A DNA stretch of 33,707 nucleotides from CBFDBF01 sp050287725. Lineage in GTDB: Bacteria; Pseudomonadota; Gammaproteobacteria; Chromatiales; Chromatiaceae. How positions within the stretch are numbered: position 1 is the first letter of the stretch; the number at the start of each line of letters is the position of its first letter. This document shows positions 14,660-21,933 of this stretch, piece after piece. The notes beneath the pieces are model-generated. The model searched no databases. It saw only the letters and a program-made list of their open reading frames with translations, and had not been told where the DNA came from. Location of the stretch: contig JBNKCL010000038.1 of assembly GCA_050287725.1 (NCBI GenBank), positions 1-33,707 of the forward strand, written 5' to 3'. The translations under genes and the position numbers were made by a program.

Positions 14660-16246
14660 TTAACCCACGACACAGCGGTTCTTGCCCTCACTCTTCGCCT
14701 GATAGAGGGCCTTGTCCGCCCGTTTAAAGACCCGTTCCGGGGTATCCCCCTCGTGGAACTCGCTGAGACCGCAGGAGATGGTGAGCACCACTCGCTTCTC
14801 TCCGGAGTGAAACGGGCTTTTTTCCACTAACCGGCGAATCTCCTCGGACACTTTGCATACCTGTTCCATACTGGAACCGGAAAAGAGCATCGCGAACTCC
14901 TCACCACCATAACGGGCCACGAAGTCGGTCCGCCGCAGCCGTTGCTTGAGCACGCCCCCTACCACGTGCAATGCCTTGTCGCCGGCCTGGTGCCCGAATC
15001 GGTCGTTGATCTGCTTGAAGTCGTCCAGATCCCAGATCGCCAATACCAGTGGGGTCTGATAACGCTGCCAGCGGGAGAACTCTTCCGCCAGCCGCTGCTG
15101 ATAGGCCTTGCGGTTGGGCAGTTCGGTGACCACGTCCAGGTGCGAATGGGTGTGCATCTCCAACACCTTGGCCCGCAGCATGTCGGTCTCCCGCTCCACC
15201 TCCTGCAACCGATTGCGCAACAACTGCTCGTTTTGTTGGGATTCCCGGTATCGCTGTTCCGCGGCCTGCATATGCTGATCCATATGCACACGGATCGTTT
15301 CCACATAACCGGTCAGTTGCTGCCGTAACTGTTGCAGGTCACCCGCGCTATGGACGCTCTGTTCGATCCCGCCCACCTGCTGCTTCACCACCCGGTCCAA
15401 TTCCCGCCCGCTCTGCAGCGAGGCCTCGTGCAGGGCGTGCTCGTTCGCCTCGAACCGGTCCAACTCCCGCAAATGGGTGGCGATCTCGCTCAGAAACGCC
15501 TCGGTCCCGCGGATCTCCGACTGCAGGTCCCCCAACAGGGCGGCGACGATTCTGGTGAAATCCAGAATCACCGCCTCCAATACCTGCGGCTCGGGATGAC
15601 CCTGAAGTTTGTCGGACAGGGCGGCGAGATCCTGTTTCATCCGGTCCGGCCAATTCAGCTTCAGCAGCAGCGTCAATAGCTGGCGAACCGGAGCGCAACC
15701 GCCGCCTTCACTCTCATTTCCCTTGTCACGCCCCAGCAACCGCCCAAACAACCCGGACGCCTGCTCCTTCTCCTGGCCGGGCACGGTGGATTGGACGTCT
15801 TTCGCCAGGAGCGCCACCAGCTCGTCCAGCTGGGCATCCGTGGCCCTTTCCGGATCCGCCGTCAACTCTTTGCCCAGCCGCTTCAATCGCCCCAGATCGC
15901 TCCCTTTCAACCGGGAATGATCCAGCAACCGTTGGAAAAGATCGACTCCCCCGTCCGGTTTGTGCCTGCCCCCCCTCGGCTCAACATCATGGGCGCGAAC
16001 CAACGACTCTGACAGGCTATTCAGCTGGTGCCGCTGATGCCGTTCGATCGCTCCTTTGCGCGCCAGCTTTTGCAGTTTATTGAGGTGCGGGTCAAGCGCC
16101 GAATCCAAACCGCTGGTGGCCAGGGTGAGTCGGACAATGGTGCGGCAAAGAATCTGCTCCATCTCTTTCTGGTCCGCCGCCTCCTCCTCTTGGCGTTGCA
16201 CCAGAGTCATGTACTTCGTTTTCCAGATTGTGTCGCTTTCAGTCAC
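14660..16246 (-). CDS. Diguanylate cyclase with helical N-terminal region (Pseudomonas PA5487/DgcH-like position)
   Basis: A 528-residue cytoplasmic protein, with a GTG start at 16246 and AGGA upstream. Residues about 1-350 are polar and helical with a coiled-coil run (LLRNRLQEVERETDMLRAK). The GGDEF domain starts near 365 (LDVVTELPNRKAYQQRL). Its active site is RYGGEEF and an RxxD inhibitory site (RRTD) sits exactly five residues before it, so activity and product inhibition are expected. It makes c-di-GMP from two GTP. It lies 10 bp downstream of the EEP-family gene and in the same order as in Pseudomonas (cytochrome c4, dsbA, EEP, GGDEF), where this protein is called DgcH. No membrane segment is visible. 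Confidence 0.88.
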   Translation of the reverse strand: MTESDTIWKTKYMTLVQRQEEEAADQKEMEQILCRTIVRLTLATSGLDSALDPHLNKLQKLARKGAIERHQRHQLNSLSESLVRAHDVEPRGGRHKPDGGVDLFQRLLDHSRLKGSDLGRLKRLGKELTADPERATDAQLDELVALLAKDVQSTVPGQEKEQASGLFGRLLGRDKGNESEGGGCAPVRQLLTLLLKLNWPDRMKQDLAALSDKLQGHPEPQVLEAVILDFTRIVAALLGDLQSEIRGTEAFLSEIATHLRELDRFEANEHALHEASLQSGRELDRVVKQQVGGIEQSVHSAGDLQQLRQQLTGYVETIRVHMDQHMQAAEQRYRESQQNEQLLRNRLQEVERETDMLRAKVLEMHTHSHLDVVTELPNRKAYQQRLAEEFSRWQRYQTPLVLAIWDLDDFKQINDRFGHQAGDKALHVVGGVLKQRLRRTDFVARYGGEEFAMLFSGSSMEQVCKVSEEIRRLVEKSPFHSGEKRVVLTISCGLSEFHEGDTPERVFKRADKALYQAKSEGKNRCVVG

Positions 16247-16256
16247 CGGTCAGATC

Positions 16257-17024
16257 CTATGCCGCCAGATTAACCTCGCTGGGAATTAACACGTCGATTC
16301 CGATAGGGAGGTGGTCCGAGAGCGGGTAATCGACCACCCGCGGATTTTCAATGGTCAACGACTTGGAAGCCAGGATATGGTCGATTTTTCTCATCGGTCG
16401 CCAACTGGGAAAGGTACTCTGATCGCAGGAGGGCTCCTGCAGACGCGCCCGAACCATCAACTCCCGCATCTCCCGGGACTCGCAGCCGCAGTTGAGGTCC
16501 CCCATTACGATAACGTGGGAATAGTCCTGTAACAGTTCCGCGATGAAATGAACCTGACGCATACGGGAACGCTGCCCCAGGGAGAGGTGCATAATACAAA
16601 CCGTCAAACCGTCATCCTGGCCGAAACGCGCCAGGATCGCGCCCCGTCCCGGCAAACCCGGCAGGCGATGTTCCGTGACCTCGGTCGGGCGCTGACGGCT
16701 TAGAAACCCGTTACTGTGCTGTGCCAGCTTTCCCAGACTGCGATTGACCTGTTTGTACCAATACGGAAACCCGGCCCGATGTGCCAGATATTCGGTCTGA
16801 TCCACGAATCCGCTCCGGAGGCTTCCGGAGTCAACTTCCTGTAACCCTACCAAATCGTATTCCCCGAGAAGGACGGCGATTCGATTGAGATTAAGCAGCC
16901 GCTCCCGGTGCGGAAGCAGGTGCTTCCAGCTCTGGGTCAGGTAATGGCGATAGTGCTGAGTGTCGACACCGGTCTGAATGTTATAGCTCAGCACCCGCAA
17001 ACGCCGCTGTGAATCATCAACCAA
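16257..17024 (-). CDS. Endonuclease/exonuclease/phosphatase (EEP) family protein
   Basis: A 255-residue soluble metal-dependent hydrolase. The EEP motifs are in order: LRVLSYNIQTG at about 9-19 with the metal-binding Asn, GLQEVD at about 59-64 with the catalytic Glu, HLSLGQRSR near 146-154, GDLNCG near 176-181 and the final SDHLPI near 238-243. EEP enzymes cleave phosphodiesters in DNA, RNA, lipids or inositol phosphates, so the substrate is open. It is between dsbA and the GGDEF gene on the same strand, an arrangement conserved with Pseudomonas. Confidence 0.88.
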   Translation of the reverse strand: MVDDSQRRLRVLSYNIQTGVDTQHYRHYLTQSWKHLLPHRERLLNLNRIAVLLGEYDLVGLQEVDSGSLRSGFVDQTEYLAHRAGFPYWYKQVNRSLGKLAQHSNGFLSRQRPTEVTEHRLPGLPGRGAILARFGQDDGLTVCIMHLSLGQRSRMRQVHFIAELLQDYSHVIVMGDLNCGCESREMRELMVRARLQEPSCDQSTFPSWRPMRKIDHILASKSLTIENPRVVDYPLSDHLPIGIDVLIPSEVNLAA

Positions 17025-17065
17025 CTTGACTGCTCCCCTTCTCAGATACCGCCGATCACCGGGTA

Positions 17066-17749
17066 CTATTTCGAAGCCGCGGCCGATTTCTCCTGACGCA
17101 CCCGATCGATCAGATAATCCAACAACTGGGTAAGCTCGGGCACAGGCACCTCACCGGTCATATATTTACCGTCCACCCCCAGGGAGGGCACCGCCCGCAG
17201 GTCGTATCTTTTCGCCAGCGACAGCGCCCGTTTTATCTGGGTGTTTACAGCAAACGAGTTCATAGCGTTGTGATACGCCTTTAAGTCCACGCCTTGCCCG
17301 GCAAGAAACGCATCCATCTCTTCGGGTACCTCCAGACGATGCCCCTGATTGTGCATGGCATCAAAGATCTTGTGGTGGATCTCCGGACCCGCCCCCATCA
17401 ACTCCAGGGCGTAGTAGGTCTCGGCGTGGAGCAGCATACTCGGACGCAGCTTCTCAAGCTCCGACATGTCGGGCCGGATCTCCTGGGGCGGCCTGCGAAA
17501 CAGCCCGGGCACCTTCACAAAATCGACATCGGCCGGTTTGTTCTCCAGCCACCCCTCCAGGTACGGCTCGAATCGATAACAGTGTCCGCAACCGTACCAG
17601 AAGAACTCCAATACCTGGATCCGGCCCCCCTCCCCCCCTGGCTGGGCCGGGATCACGCTGCTGTAGTGCAGATCCTCTTCGAACTCGGGCGCAGCCGACG
17701 ACAGCAGCGGGAAGAGGAGCAGCAAGAGAAGGATGGCGATCTTCTTCAT
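17066..17749 (-). CDS. dsbA: Thiol:disulfide interchange protein DsbA
   Basis: A 227-residue periplasmic oxidase with a clear signal peptide (MKKIAILLLL to SSA, cleavage near residue 19-20). The thioredoxin-fold active site is Cys54-Gly-His-Cys57 in FFWYGCGHCYRF, close to the CPHC of classical DsbA but with Gly in the second position. The cis-proline loop is AVPSLGVDG near residue 187. It introduces disulfide bonds into exported proteins, including apocytochromes made by its neighbours. ATG 17749 has AGGTGA five bases upstream. Confidence 0.92.
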   Translation of the reverse strand: MKKIAILLLLLLFPLLSSAAPEFEEDLHYSSVIPAQPGGEGGRIQVLEFFWYGCGHCYRFEPYLEGWLENKPADVDFVKVPGLFRRPPQEIRPDMSELEKLRPSMLLHAETYYALELMGAGPEIHHKIFDAMHNQGHRLEVPEEMDAFLAGQGVDLKAYHNAMNSFAVNTQIKRALSLAKRYDLRAVPSLGVDGKYMTGEVPVPELTQLLDYLIDRVRQEKSAAASK

Positions 17750-17930
17750 TTTTTCACCTCACGGGAGATTAGCGGCAACTTCTGAATATTCCTGAGTCTA
17801 CCCGGAAACAGCCCTGCTCCGCGACTCGACTCACTTGCTATCTGACCCGCCCGCGTCCAAGGGGTTCATACCTAATAGTCAGCGCCAGGCGGCCACATTC
17901 CGTGAATCAAGAACGATCTTCACCAATAGA

Positions 17931-17953
17931 AAGGGCGGCCTGAGGCCGCCCTT
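17931..17953 (-). terminator. Intrinsic terminator of the cytochrome c4 gene
   Basis: AAGGGCGGCC (17931-17940) pairs fully with GGCCGCCCTT (17944-17953) around a TGA loop. Read on the minus strand the stem is followed by TTTCTATT. It sits 28 bp after the cytochrome c4 stop and separates that gene from dsbA. Confidence 0.8.
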
Positions 17954-17981
17954 CGCCACTCATCAAACCGCTTTCGACCGA

Positions 17982-18590
17982 TCAGTGCAGCCCCTGGGCG
18001 TACTGTGCGACCGCCGCGATCTCTTCCTTGGTCATGTTCTTGACCGCTCCCTGCATCATTTTCTGCGCATCGTTGCTGCGTGCACCGCTCTGGAAGTCGC
18101 CCAGCGCCTTCTCTATATAGGCGGCCTGCTGACCGCTGATGCGGGGAAAACCGGCCGGCGGATTCCCGGCGCCGTCGGGGCCGTGACAGGCCATACAGGC
18201 CGGCACGCCGGTAGCCGCATTCCCGGCCCGAAAGACGGTCTCACCCAGCTTGACCTGATCCGCCGCAGCAACGCCGCCGTTTTGGGTCTGGGCATTGAAA
18301 TAGGCCGCCACGTTCTCCAGATCCCCCTCCTGCAGCATCTTCGCCTGGGTGGTCATAAGGGGATCGGAACGCTTGTCGGCCCGGAAATCCTGGAGCTGCT
18401 TTACGATATAGCTCGCGTGCTGGCCGGCCAGTTTGGGCCAGGCAGCGCTGGCGGGGCTGCCGTTGCCGTCCGCGCCGTGACATGCCACGCAGACGGTGGT
18501 GGCAATGGCCCTTCCCGCCTCCACATCACCGGCGGCCTGTGCCCCGCTTGCCGCCACTGCCAAAAAAACCGTTATTAGCCATTTACTCAT
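17982..18590 (-). CDS. Dihaem cytochrome c4
   Basis: A 202-residue periplasmic electron carrier. The signal peptide ends at about residue 19 (ASGAQA-A). It has two tandem c-type domains: haem-binding CVACH at 34-38 and CMACH at 132-136, each followed by GxDGxG, and each with a methionine-containing distal region (DPLMTTQAKM, NDAQKMM). The domain pair and length are those of cytochrome c4, which delivers electrons from the bc1 complex to cbb3 or other terminal oxidases. A promoter-like pair lies at 18670-18699 and a terminator follows, so this gene is probably transcribed alone. Confidence 0.93.
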   Translation of the reverse strand: MSKWLITVFLAVAASGAQAAGDVEAGRAIATTVCVACHGADGNGSPASAAWPKLAGQHASYIVKQLQDFRADKRSDPLMTTQAKMLQEGDLENVAAYFNAQTQNGGVAAADQVKLGETVFRAGNAATGVPACMACHGPDGAGNPPAGFPRISGQQAAYIEKALGDFQSGARSNDAQKMMQGAVKNMTKEEIAAVAQYAQGLH

Positions 18591-18934
18591 GGTGGAACCC
18601 GCCGTTGCCTGTGGAATTCCCGACTTGAACCGCGCCGTCGGGCGAGACGCCTCAAAAAAAAGCCGCCTTTGTATACCAGAATCGGGGCGCTTGGGTCAAA
18701 TTCAGGGACACCGCAGAGACCCGAACCGGCCCGGTAAATCATACCGCTCCAGACCCCCTCCGTTAAGATAATTTCCCGGTTCGGCCCTGCCGGCCGCCGG
18801 GGTGAACTCTGGTGATCCACCCTACAATGAGATACATTCCGGAGGATTCGGGACGCATTTCGCGGCCCCCGTGGGCTGTTCGTGAAAGCCGCAACACCCA
18901 AAACCGTCCAATGCCGTGACTGCACAATACACCC
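18591..18934. other. Divergent spacer between cytochrome c4 and the WGR protein
   Basis: These 344 bases contain the candidate cytochrome c4 promoter (18670-18699) and an A-tract (18654-18661). No gene, repeat or other structured element was recognised. Confidence 0.5.
18670..18699 (-). promoter_or_regulatory. Promoter-like pair for cytochrome c4
   Basis: On the minus strand TTGACC (18699-18694) and TATACA (18675-18670) are separated by 18 bp. Both are close to the sigma-70 consensus, about 80-110 bp before the start codon at 18590. Confidence 0.5.
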
Positions 18935-19192
18935 ATGCGCATCTACCTGCAGACCCTGTACCGCCCCGGCCAACCCATCCGGTTCTACCAACTGGACCTG
19001 CAACCCGATCTGCTGGGAGGCTGGATCCTGGCCCGGGAGTCAGGCCTGCAGGGCGGCCGGGGACAGGTTACAAAGATGCATTTCGCACACCGGGACGAAG
19101 CGGAACGGAGACTGATCCAGTTCCGCGATCAGCAACTGGGAAAAGGGTATCGGGTGGTGTTTTGTAAGGGTGTGCAGCTCGAATCGGAGTAA
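18935..19192 (+). CDS. Small WGR-domain protein
   Basis: An 85-residue protein made of a single WGR-type fold: RIYLQTLYRPGQPIRFYQLDLQ, GGWILARESGLQGGRGQ in place of the usual W-G-R core, HRDEAERRLIQFRDQQLGKGYRVVF. WGR domains bind nucleic acid or nicked DNA in eukaryotic PARPs; free-standing bacterial ones are of unknown function. There is no clear ribosome site before ATG 18935. A strong bidirectional stem-loop follows 31 bp after the stop. Confidence 0.75.
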   Translation: MRIYLQTLYRPGQPIRFYQLDLQPDLLGGWILARESGLQGGRGQVTKMHFAHRDEAERRLIQFRDQQLGKGYRVVFCKGVQLESE

Positions 19193-19223
19193 CCGACCGC
19201 CGCGCCGTTCTTTCGCAAAACAA

Positions 19224-19247
19224 ACGCCGGGGCGTTCGCCCCGGCGT
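19224..19247. terminator. Bidirectional intrinsic terminator
   Basis: ACGCCGGGGCG (19224-19234) pairs with CGCCCCGGCGT (19237-19247), a GC-rich hairpin. Read on the minus strand it is followed by TTGTTTTGC and on the plus strand by CTTTGTC. It serves the convergent WGR and PCu(A)C genes. Confidence 0.8.
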
Positions 19248-19278
19248 CTTTGTCATACCGCTTTCGCAGGACCGAAAA

Positions 19279-19767
19279 TCAATGCGAATGCTGCATCCCG
19301 CCGCCCTGTCCCGACATCTGCATCTGCAGCATACGCACAGGGGCCTGAATCTCGCTCTTGCTGCCGTCCTCGAACACCAGCGTTAACGCAACCTGGGCAT
19401 CCGGTTGCAGCTCCTGATTGAGACCGATCAGCATGATGTGGAGACCGCCCGGCTGCAATGCGACTTCCTGACCGGCCGGCAGGTCGATCTTTTCGATCCG
19501 GCGCATCTTCATCATACCCTCCTCCATGACGTGGGTATGCAGCTCGACCGCCTGAGCCACGGTGCTCTCGGCCGCCACCAGGGTATGATCCGCATCAGAC
19601 TGGTTGGTGAGCTGCATGAAGGCAGCGCTGTTGGGCTGCCCCGGGGGCACGGCCCGTACGTAAGGATCGGTGACACTCACTGCATCAGCGGCCGTTTCGG
19701 CCATTGCGACAAAGCTAATACCGCCCAGAATCAGGGCAAACAACGTGGCAACAAGACGAATTTGCAT
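19279..19767 (-). CDS. PCu(A)C periplasmic copper chaperone
   Basis: A 162-residue protein with a signal peptide (VATLFALILGGISFVAMA, cleavage near 23). The copper site matches the H-X10-M-X21-H-X-M pattern exactly: His77, Met88, His110, Met112. The tail is also Met- and His-rich (MLQMQMSGQGGGMQHSH) and may bind copper too. The family delivers Cu(I) to the CuA or CuB site of cytochrome oxidase, often together with an SCO1 protein, which is the next gene upstream on the same strand here. ATG 19767 has AGGAGA upstream. Confidence 0.92.
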   Translation of the reverse strand: MQIRLVATLFALILGGISFVAMAETAADAVSVTDPYVRAVPPGQPNSAAFMQLTNQSDADHTLVAAESTVAQAVELHTHVMEEGMMKMRRIEKIDLPAGQEVALQPGGLHIMLIGLNQELQPDAQVALTLVFEDGSKSEIQAPVRMLQMQMSGQGGGMQHSH

Positions 19768-19868
19768 TTTTCTCTCCTAATCAACATGGAACCCAGTTTT
19801 GCTTTCACCGCCCCCCGCAGGGGCATGGATTCGCCATGCCTGCGGGATGCATATTTCTCAAAGGCGCC

Positions 19869-20504
19869 TCAATCGGACGCGGGCGCACTTCGGGCTTGGT
19901 CGCCGTGCAACAGCTCCCGCAATACCGCCAGGATCTCGGTGGGGGGAGTTCCGTGCGGCAACGTTCGATACAGCTTTCCCTGTTGGTCGATCACATAGAT
20001 ATCCGCCGTATGATCAACCACGTAGTTGGTCGCAGAGTCCTGCTCCACCTTGCGATAACCCGCCCCATAAAGTCTCGCCACCTTTGCAACCTCCTCAGGC
20101 GTGCCGGTCACGCCGAGGATGGTGGGATGGAAGTATTGTGCGTAGCTTGTAAGCCGCTCCAGGGTATCGCGATTCGGATCGACGCTTATAAACATTGTCT
20201 GAACCGCAGCCAGCTCTGCCGGCGTCAGTTGCCGCAAGGCGGAGGAAATCATGGCCAGACTGGTGGGACAGATATCGGGGCACCAGGTGTACCCGAAATA
20301 GAGCACCGCCACCTTTCCCCGAAATTGCTCCAGCGAAACCGGACCGGCCGCGCTCTGCAGGGTAAAATCGCCCCCCTGCGGGGCCGGAGCGATGCTCACC
20401 CCGCTCACATCCACGCCTTCGCCACCCGGATCCCAAATCAGGAGCAGCCAAATCAACAGCGCCCCCAAGAACACCATCGCCAACAAAGGCGCCCACCGCT
20501 TCAT
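19869..20504 (-). CDS. SCO1/SenC family protein (copper delivery to cytochrome oxidase)
   Basis: A 211-residue membrane-anchored periplasmic thioredoxin-fold protein. Start ATG 20504 is preceded by AAGGGGTTGGA. A single N-terminal span (PLLAMVFLGALLIWLLLIW) anchors it. Copper ligands Cys75 and Cys79 lie in TWCPDICP and the distant His in YVVDHTADIY near 160. SCO1 proteins metallate or reduce the CuA centre of cytochrome c oxidase. The downstream PCu(A)C gene on the same strand fits the same pathway. The frame continues upstream to 20534 but the extra residues do not resemble the family. Confidence 0.92.
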   Translation of the reverse strand: MKRWAPLLAMVFLGALLIWLLLIWDPGGEGVDVSGVSIAPAPQGGDFTLQSAAGPVSLEQFRGKVAVLYFGYTWCPDICPTSLAMISSALRQLTPAELAAVQTMFISVDPNRDTLERLTSYAQYFHPTILGVTGTPEEVAKVARLYGAGYRKVEQDSATNYVVDHTADIYVIDQQGKLYRTLPHGTPPTEILAVLRELLHGDQARSAPASD

Positions 20505-20596
20505 TCCAACCCCTTCGTTTCGGAAATCATGCATAGAAATAAACCGTTTTATAGAAGCAAGGGTTATACCAGCTATGTTGCCGGCGAACGAATATC

Positions 20597-20624
20597 ATCA
20601 TAGCCCCGACTACCGGTAATGCAA
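20597..20624 (-). promoter_or_regulatory. Possible promoter of the SCO1-PCu(A)C unit
   Basis: On the minus strand TTGCAT (20624-20619) and TATGAT (20602-20597) are separated by 16 bp, about 93 bp before the SCO1 start codon. Confidence 0.4.
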
Positions 20625-20728
20625 AAAAACCTATTGCAACAACAGGTTCACCGATTCACGTCATACAGCGAAAATCAGAGAAACCGCCACGGCAGGTTCC
20701 TTTTCAATTCTTTCATTGCGCACAGGAT

Positions 20729-20762
20729 GTGTGAAATCACTTGGCAACCGTGTGATATCACT
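20729..20762. promoter_or_regulatory. Tandem 13-bp palindromic boxes upstream of SCO1
   Basis: GTGTGAAATCACT (20729-20741) and GTGTGATATCACT (20750-20762) differ at one base and repeat with a 21-bp period, two turns of the helix. The core GTGATATCAC of the second is a perfect palindrome. They lie in the SCO1 upstream region, about 100 bp beyond the possible promoter. A dimeric regulator binding cooperatively on one face is the obvious reading; the regulator is unknown. Confidence 0.55.
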
Positions 20763-20784
20763 CGCCCCATGAATCTATAGAAAC

Positions 20785-20824
20785 AAAAAAAAACGCCCCC
20801 CCGTAATCCGGAAGGGCGTTTTTT
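20785..20824. terminator. Bidirectional intrinsic terminator downstream of the small cytochrome c
   Basis: AAAACGCCC-type sequence ending at 20799 pairs with GGGCGTTTT at 20814-20822. On the minus strand the stem runs into a tract of nine T residues, making it the terminator for the cytochrome c gene that ends at 20846. Confidence 0.85.
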
Positions 20825-20845
20825 GATTCGACCGAAATCGAAGGA

Positions 20846-21169
20846 TCAGAGAGAGAGAACCCAACTCACCAGGGTGTTCGCCTCTGCCTCGCTGACCAGC
20901 GCCTTGTTGGGGGGCATCGGAATCTGGCCCCAGACGCCGACCCCGCCTTCCAGCACCTTCTGCACCAGCTTCGCCTTGGCGGTGGGGTCGCCCTTGTACT
21001 TGGCGGCGACCTCTTTGTAGGCCGGACCCACTACCTTGTTTTCGACCTGGTGACATGCCAGGCAGTTCTTGGACTGCGCCAGGGCGGAGGCATCCTCCGC
21101 CGCCGCGGTTCCGACCAGACCCAGGGAGAGCAGGGCGCCGCCCGCAACCATCATCATGCTTCGCTTCAT
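20846..21169 (-). CDS. Small monohaem cytochrome c (c551/c8-like)
   Basis: A 107-residue periplasmic protein. The signal peptide (MKRSMMMVAGGALLSLGLVGTAAA) is cut near residue 24. Haem binding is Cys36-Leu-Ala-Cys39-His40 in NCLACHQVENKVVGPAYKEVA, and the axial Met is in PMPPN near 89. GGVGVWGQIPMPPN is the usual class I cytochrome c551 block. Two adjacent ATG codons compete (21172 and 21169); spacing from AGAGGA favours 21169. Longer extension to 21283 lacks support. It probably shuttles electrons to a terminal oxidase or reductase. Confidence 0.92.
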   Translation of the reverse strand: MKRSMMMVAGGALLSLGLVGTAAAEDASALAQSKNCLACHQVENKVVGPAYKEVAAKYKGDPTAKAKLVQKVLEGGVGVWGQIPMPPNKALVSEAEANTLVSWVLSL

Positions 21170-21402
21170 CATCGTTTCCTCTGTTACCGACTGAATTGAC
21201 TCAAAAAACGGCGGCCACCCGAGCCACCACATGGAAAAATGAACCGCGATGGTACCATCATCCTCGCGGTGAATCCTAGGCAAATATCAATCGGTCGACC
21301 GGGCCGAGGGAGTAAAAAAAACCCAGAAAAACAGCGGTAATAAACAGCCGAACGCACCACGGTGGCGCGGGACCCGCTTCCGTCCGGCAGCCGCATCACT
21401 CC

Positions 21403-21876
21403 TCATTCCGCCGTCCAGCACAGCAATGGCGAATGATCAAGGAGCTGTCGTCCCAACGCGTTCTGAAATTGCCGATAGGAGGGCCGAGAATCGAAACGGA
21501 ACAGATGACTTTGGCAATCGCAGTCGCTGACTCCGAATCCCGCCACCGTTTCGCCTCCCCCCAGCCCCGCGGGTAACAGTCCGGCCCACTGATGCTCACG
21601 CCGGCGCGGATCGTAGCGGAACCAGATCTCACGCAATGCACAGACGGTGCGCAAATAGTCGATATGCCAGTGCGGCCGCTGCGCGGGCTGTCGGTGATGG
21701 CGACAACGCGCCGCCACCCCGCCGGGGCCGAGGGCGCTGCCGATATAGACATACCAGCCCGGCGTCACCTCCAGTTCCCTCCTGCGACCAACCCGAATGT
21801 GCGCGCTCCGCGCCGCCTCCAGCACCAGCAGATAGGTCCCGCCCCGCCGCTCCGGTTCATCCCCGCCGACGGGCAT
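21403..21876 (-). CDS. DUF123 / GIY-YIG-like nuclease-related protein
   Basis: A 157-residue soluble protein with the DUF123 pattern: TYLLVLE at about 14-20, VTPGWYVYIGSALGPGG at about 37-53 (GWYVYIGSALG being the diagnostic block), and RPHWHIDYLR at about 67-76, followed by Cys-containing GVSDCDCQSHLF. The same domain is fused to endonuclease III in some archaea and bacteria and is related to GIY-YIG endonucleases. Here it stands alone. The start ATG has AGAGGCC upstream. Substrate and activity are unknown. Confidence 0.8.
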   Translation of the reverse strand: MPVGGDEPERRGGTYLLVLEAARSAHIRVGRRRELEVTPGWYVYIGSALGPGGVAARCRHHRQPAQRPHWHIDYLRTVCALREIWFRYDPRRREHQWAGLLPAGLGGGETVAGFGVSDCDCQSHLFRFDSRPSYRQFQNALGRQLLDHSPLLCWTAE

Positions 21877-21933
21877 CGTATGGCCTCTGATCAGGGCGTG
21901 GCGACATCACCGCACCGCCGTGGCCAGAGGGGA

